Shown here: positions 61,583-64,000 of the stretch, piece by piece | How the letters are laid out: each line of letters starts with the position of its first letter | Numbering within the stretch: position 1 is the stretch's first letter | Assembly (NCBI RefSeq): GCF_003387475.1 | Contig: NZ_QUNO01000025.1 | Span: 1-64,000 of the forward strand | Source: Kutzneria buriramensis | GTDB taxonomy: Bacteria > Actinomycetota > Actinomycetes > Mycobacteriales > Pseudonocardiaceae | DNA length: 64,000 bases | Reading direction: 5' to 3' | The notes under the pieces: generated by a model | Told to the model about the DNA's origin: nothing | What the model saw: the letters and a program-made list of their open reading frames with translations, nothing else | Database searches by the model: none | Program-made: the position numbers and the translations under genes

Positions 61583-62394
61583 TGCGAGCCCGCTCGCGGC
61601 TGGTCGTCGAGCTCCGCGACGGCCGCAGCGTCCTCACGGAACTGCGGTCGGCCGCGCCGTGGACGCTGCTGCCACAGCGCGGGCGGGTGCGGTCCGTAAC
61701 CGGTACCGCAGTCGTTCACCTGGTCAGTTCCGCCACCGCGCCGCTCGGCGGCGACGATCTCGGGCTGGAAGTGTGTGTCGGCGCCGGGGCGCGGCTGCGT
61801 CTTTCCGGCATTGCCGCCACGCTCGCGCTGCCGGGTCATCGCGGCGAGCGAAGTCGCGCTTCCATTCGTTTCGACATCGATGTCAACGGGACGGTCGAAT
61901 TCCTTCCCGAGCCGACAGTCGTCACGTCGCGGGCGTCACACAGTTCGGTGTTCTCTGCGCAACTCGCCGACACGGCTCGGTTGCGCTACCGCGAGGTGCT
62001 GGTGCTCGGCCGTGTCGGCGAGCCGCCGGGAAGTCTGGACAGCACCGTCGAGGTCCTGCGGGGCGACGTCCCGCTGCTGCGGCAGCGCGTCGACATCGGC
62101 GATCCGGCGCTGACCGCGAGCGCCGCCTACCTTGCCGGACACCGCGTGCTGGCCTCTGAGCTGCTGGTCTGGGGCACGGACCCGGCGGCGGCGCACAGTG
62201 GCGACTGGTGGTCGCTCGCTCCGCTTGCGCGGGGCGGATCGTTGGCCACCGCGCTCGCCCGCGACGCCGTCGCCGCGCAGCGCCGGCTGGCCGAAGCGAT
62301 AGCAGGTCACCCGGGGTTTTCCACAGTGGACGCGGCTTCTGAATTGATCACTGTTTCGATCCCGAACCGCAGCGTGGCCAATTCCCGTTCGTGA
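61582..62394 (+). CDS. ureD: Urease accessory protein UreD (UreH)
   Basis: 270 residues; ATG overlaps the ureG stop (TGATG). Beta-rich scaffold that carries the UreFG complex to the apo-urease. Recognisable: RSRLVVELRDGRSVLTELRSAAPWTLLPQ, VHLVSSATAPLGGDDLGLEVCVGAGARLRLSGIAATLALPG, VEFLPEPTVVTSRASHSSVF, and FGRA-like region RLRYREVLVLGR. The family is poorly conserved, but position and length fit. Last gene of the urease operon. Confidence 0.9.
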   Translation: MRARSRLVVELRDGRSVLTELRSAAPWTLLPQRGRVRSVTGTAVVHLVSSATAPLGGDDLGLEVCVGAGARLRLSGIAATLALPGHRGERSRASIRFDIDVNGTVEFLPEPTVVTSRASHSSVFSAQLADTARLRYREVLVLGRVGEPPGSLDSTVEVLRGDVPLLRQRVDIGDPALTASAAYLAGHRVLASELLVWGTDPAAAHSGDWWSLAPLARGGSLATALARDAVAAQRRLAEAIAGHPGFSTVDAASELITVSIPNRSVANSRS

Positions 62395-62509
62395 TCACTT
62401 CGCCGGGTGTTCGCCGTCACCTCGCGAGCGGTTCCGGTTTGCCGGCAAACCCCGTACCTTCCGACGAACACGGTTGGTACCACGAGTGCTCTTCCGCGCG
62501 GAGGCCGCT

Positions 62510-63175
62510 ATGCCGGAAACCCAGTCCGAGACCAACATCGCGCTTCCCGCGATGCGCGTGTCCTACGAACAGGGCTCGCTCGCCGAGATCGACCTAGCCG
62601 GGAGCTGGCACGAGCAGTTGGGCCTGTGGCTGGACGAGGCGACCCGCGCCGGCCTGGCCGAGCCCAACGCCATGGTGCTGGCCACCGCCGACCCACAGGG
62701 CCGACCGTCCTCGCGGACGGTGCTGGCCAAGGGTCTGGACGCGCGCGGGCTGGTGTTCTTCACCAACTACACGTCCAACAAGAGCCACGACCTGAAGGCC
62801 ACCCGGTACGCGTCGGCCACCTTCCCGTGGCTGGCGATGCAGCGGCAGGCGACGGTCCGCGGCACCGTGGAGAAGGTCGACGCCGCCGAGACCGCCGAGT
62901 ACTGGCGCACCCGGCCGCGCGGCTCGCAGCTGGGGTCCTGGGCCTCGCCGCAGTCCCGCGTGGTGCGCGACCGGTCCGTGCTGGACAGTGCGCTGGCCAA
63001 CATCAACCGGCAGTTCGCCGACGCCGAGCGAGTACCGGTGCCGCCGCACTGGGGCGGCTGGCGGATCCGGCCGGAGATGGTCGAGTTCTGGCAGGGCCGG
63101 CAGGACCGCATGCACGACCGGCTGCGCTACCACCTGGTCGGCGACAACTGGCAGGTCGAGCGGCTGGCGCCGTAA
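62510..63175 (+). CDS. pdxH: Pyridoxamine/pyridoxine 5'-phosphate oxidase PdxH
   Basis: 221 residues from the ATG of MPETQSETNIALPAMRVSYEQG, with GGAGG upstream. FMN flavoprotein that forms pyridoxal phosphate. Signature sequence: LATADPQGRPSSRTVLAKGLDARGLVFFTNYTSNKSHDL (FMN contacts), YWRTRPRGSQLGSWASPQS, and PPHWGGWRIRPEMVEFWQGRQDRMHDRLRY (PNP binding at the C-terminus). Single gene after the urease operon. Confidence 0.95.
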   Translation: MPETQSETNIALPAMRVSYEQGSLAEIDLAGSWHEQLGLWLDEATRAGLAEPNAMVLATADPQGRPSSRTVLAKGLDARGLVFFTNYTSNKSHDLKATRYASATFPWLAMQRQATVRGTVEKVDAAETAEYWRTRPRGSQLGSWASPQSRVVRDRSVLDSALANINRQFADAERVPVPPHWGGWRIRPEMVEFWQGRQDRMHDRLRYHLVGDNWQVERLAP

Positions 63176-63190
63176 CAGATCACACCCGCA

Positions 63191-63222
63191 CGGGTCGTTA
63201 GTTATCCTAAACTAACGACCCG
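63191..63222. promoter_or_regulatory. Dyad overlapping the final MFS start
   Basis: Perfect 13-bp arms CGGGTCGTTAGTT (63191-63203) and AACTAACGACCCG (63210-63222) with a 6-bp spacer. The last base is the first of the GTG start. TATCCT in the middle (63203-63208) could be a -10 box, giving a leaderless message and an operator spanning the promoter. Confidence 0.65.
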
Positions 63223-64000
63223 TGACCGCTGCTGACACCGCTTCCGCGCGCCCGAAACGGGGGCTTCTCGCCAAGCTCGTGCTCGACACGAGGCCGTTGA
63301 AGGTGGTCGCGTACCGCCGGCTCTGGCTGTCCACTGTGATCACCGCCATCGGCAGTCAGCTGACCGCGGTCGCCGTGCCCAAGCAGGTCTACGACCTCAC
63401 CGGCTCGTCCGCGTACGTCGGCGTGGCCGGGGCCGTCGCGCTCGTGCCGCTGCTCGTGTTCGGGCTGTGGGGCGGTGCCGTCGCCGACGTGATGGACCGC
63501 CGCAAGCTGTTGCTGATCACCAACACCGGCATCGCCGTGGTGTCGGTGCTGCTGTGGCTGCAAGCGCTTTCCGGCATGGGATCGGTCACCGTCGTGCTGG
63601 TGCTGCTCGGCCTACAGCAGGCGTTCTTCGCCGTCAACATGCCCGCGCGCAGCGCGTCCATCGCCCGGCTGGTGCCCATCGAGCTGCTGCCGTCGGCCAA
63701 CGCCCTCGGCTCCACCGTGCAGTCCTTCGGCGCGGTGCTCGGGCCGATGCTGGCCGGCGCGCTGATTCCCGTGCTGGGCCTGCCGATGCTGTACCTGATC
63801 GACGCCATAGGCCTCACCGCCACGCTGTGGGCCGTGTGGCGGCTGCCCGCGTTGCCGCCGCTGGACGGCGTGCGGCGGACCGCCGGGCTCCGGTCGGTGA
63901 TCGACGGCTTCCGGTACATGTCGAGGCAGAGCGTGCTGCTGGCGTCGTTCGTCGCGGACATCATCGCCATGGTGTTCGGCATGCCGAGGGCGCTGTTCCC
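63222..64000 (+). CDS. MFS exporter, 5' part (runs off the window)
   Basis: GTG start; 259 codons visible with no stop before the window end. MFS_3/EntS-like pattern: LKVVAYRRLWLSTVITAIGSQLTAVAVPKQVYDLTGSSAYVGVAGAVALVPLLVFGLWGGAVADVMDRRKLLL (helices 1-3 with the family loop), and QQAFFAVNMPARSASIARLVPIELLPSANALGSTVQSFGAVLGPMLAGALI. Substrate unknown. Similar to the exporter at 41595 but not a recent copy. A strong dyad covers its start. Confidence 0.88.
   Translation, partial: MTAADTASARPKRGLLAKLVLDTRPLKVVAYRRLWLSTVITAIGSQLTAVAVPKQVYDLTGSSAYVGVAGAVALVPLLVFGLWGGAVADVMDRRKLLLITNTGIAVVSVLLWLQALSGMGSVTVVLVLLGLQQAFFAVNMPARSASIARLVPIELLPSANALGSTVQSFGAVLGPMLAGALIPVLGLPMLYLIDAIGLTATLWAVWRLPALPPLDGVRRTAGLRSVIDGFRYMSRQSVLLASFVADIIAMVFGMPRALF

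Overview
The window is high-GC chromosomal DNA from an actinomycete, most likely of the order Pseudonocardiales (Kutzneria, Amycolatopsis or Saccharothrix type). Evidence: strong GC3 coding bias, frequent GTG starts, GTGA/ATGA overlaps between operon genes, AfsR/SARP regulators with TPR tails, an Rpf muralytic factor, SepH and an IdeR-type iron box. The genus is an inference. Much of the gene order matches, as I remember it, Mycobacterium tuberculosis Rv0862c to Rv0889c (helicase-associated protein, moaC, mog, moaE, rpfA, moaD, moaA, cspB, DUF2771 lipoprotein, MFS, DUF2530, MarR, SpoU methyltransferase, DUF2537, sepH, serC, citA), with lineage-specific insertions. No rRNA, tRNA, insertion sequence, prophage or CRISPR array was seen.

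Layout. 0-6 kb: end of a conservon-type GTPase, helicase-associated protein, malic enzyme, moaC and a mog-moaE fusion. 6-7.3 kb: rpf under an apparent CRP site and c-di-AMP riboswitch. 7.3-13.8 kb: two paralogous SARP-NB-ARC-TPR regulators in tandem. 13.8-19 kb: moaD-moaA, a MarR gene, then a Mop-like regulator with modABC, so molybdate uptake adjoins cofactor synthesis. 19-25 kb: HAD phosphatase, PPP-type phosphoesterase, acyl-CoA synthetase, M14 carboxypeptidase, methyltransferase. 25-29 kb: two-gene lipoprotein operon (YVTN propeller and variant deacetylase), then a TetR-R2lox operon. 29-41.6 kb: small conserved actinobacterial genes, sacsin-like ATPase, degenerate Old-Yellow-Enzyme-like protein, ECF sigma factor, purine permease. 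41.6-47.6 kb: MFS, FetB-like permease with an orphan iron box, esterase/OhrR pair, superoxide dismutase, glutamate-cysteine-ligase-like protein: an apparent iron and oxidative-stress neighbourhood. 47.7-58 kb: SpoU methyltransferase, DUF2537, heterodimeric ABC exporter, sepH, serC, citrate synthase. 58-62.4 kb: complete ureABCFGD operon. 62.5-64 kb: pdxH and the start of another MFS gene.

The most unusual signal is intergenic. Several gene ends carry long, near-perfect hairpins. Two copies of one ~147-bp element (191-339 and, inverted, 53120-53264) keep the same flanking blocks in the same order and spacing while the central stem differs completely in sequence yet stays perfectly self-complementary. 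A third, partial copy forms the 3' end of the second SARP gene. A second hairpin family (5855-5968, 49254-49353) shows compensatory changes in its outer stem. Several transcription units (marR, ohrR, sod, final MFS) also begin at dyads that touch or almost touch the start codon, suggesting autoregulated, possibly leaderless promoters.
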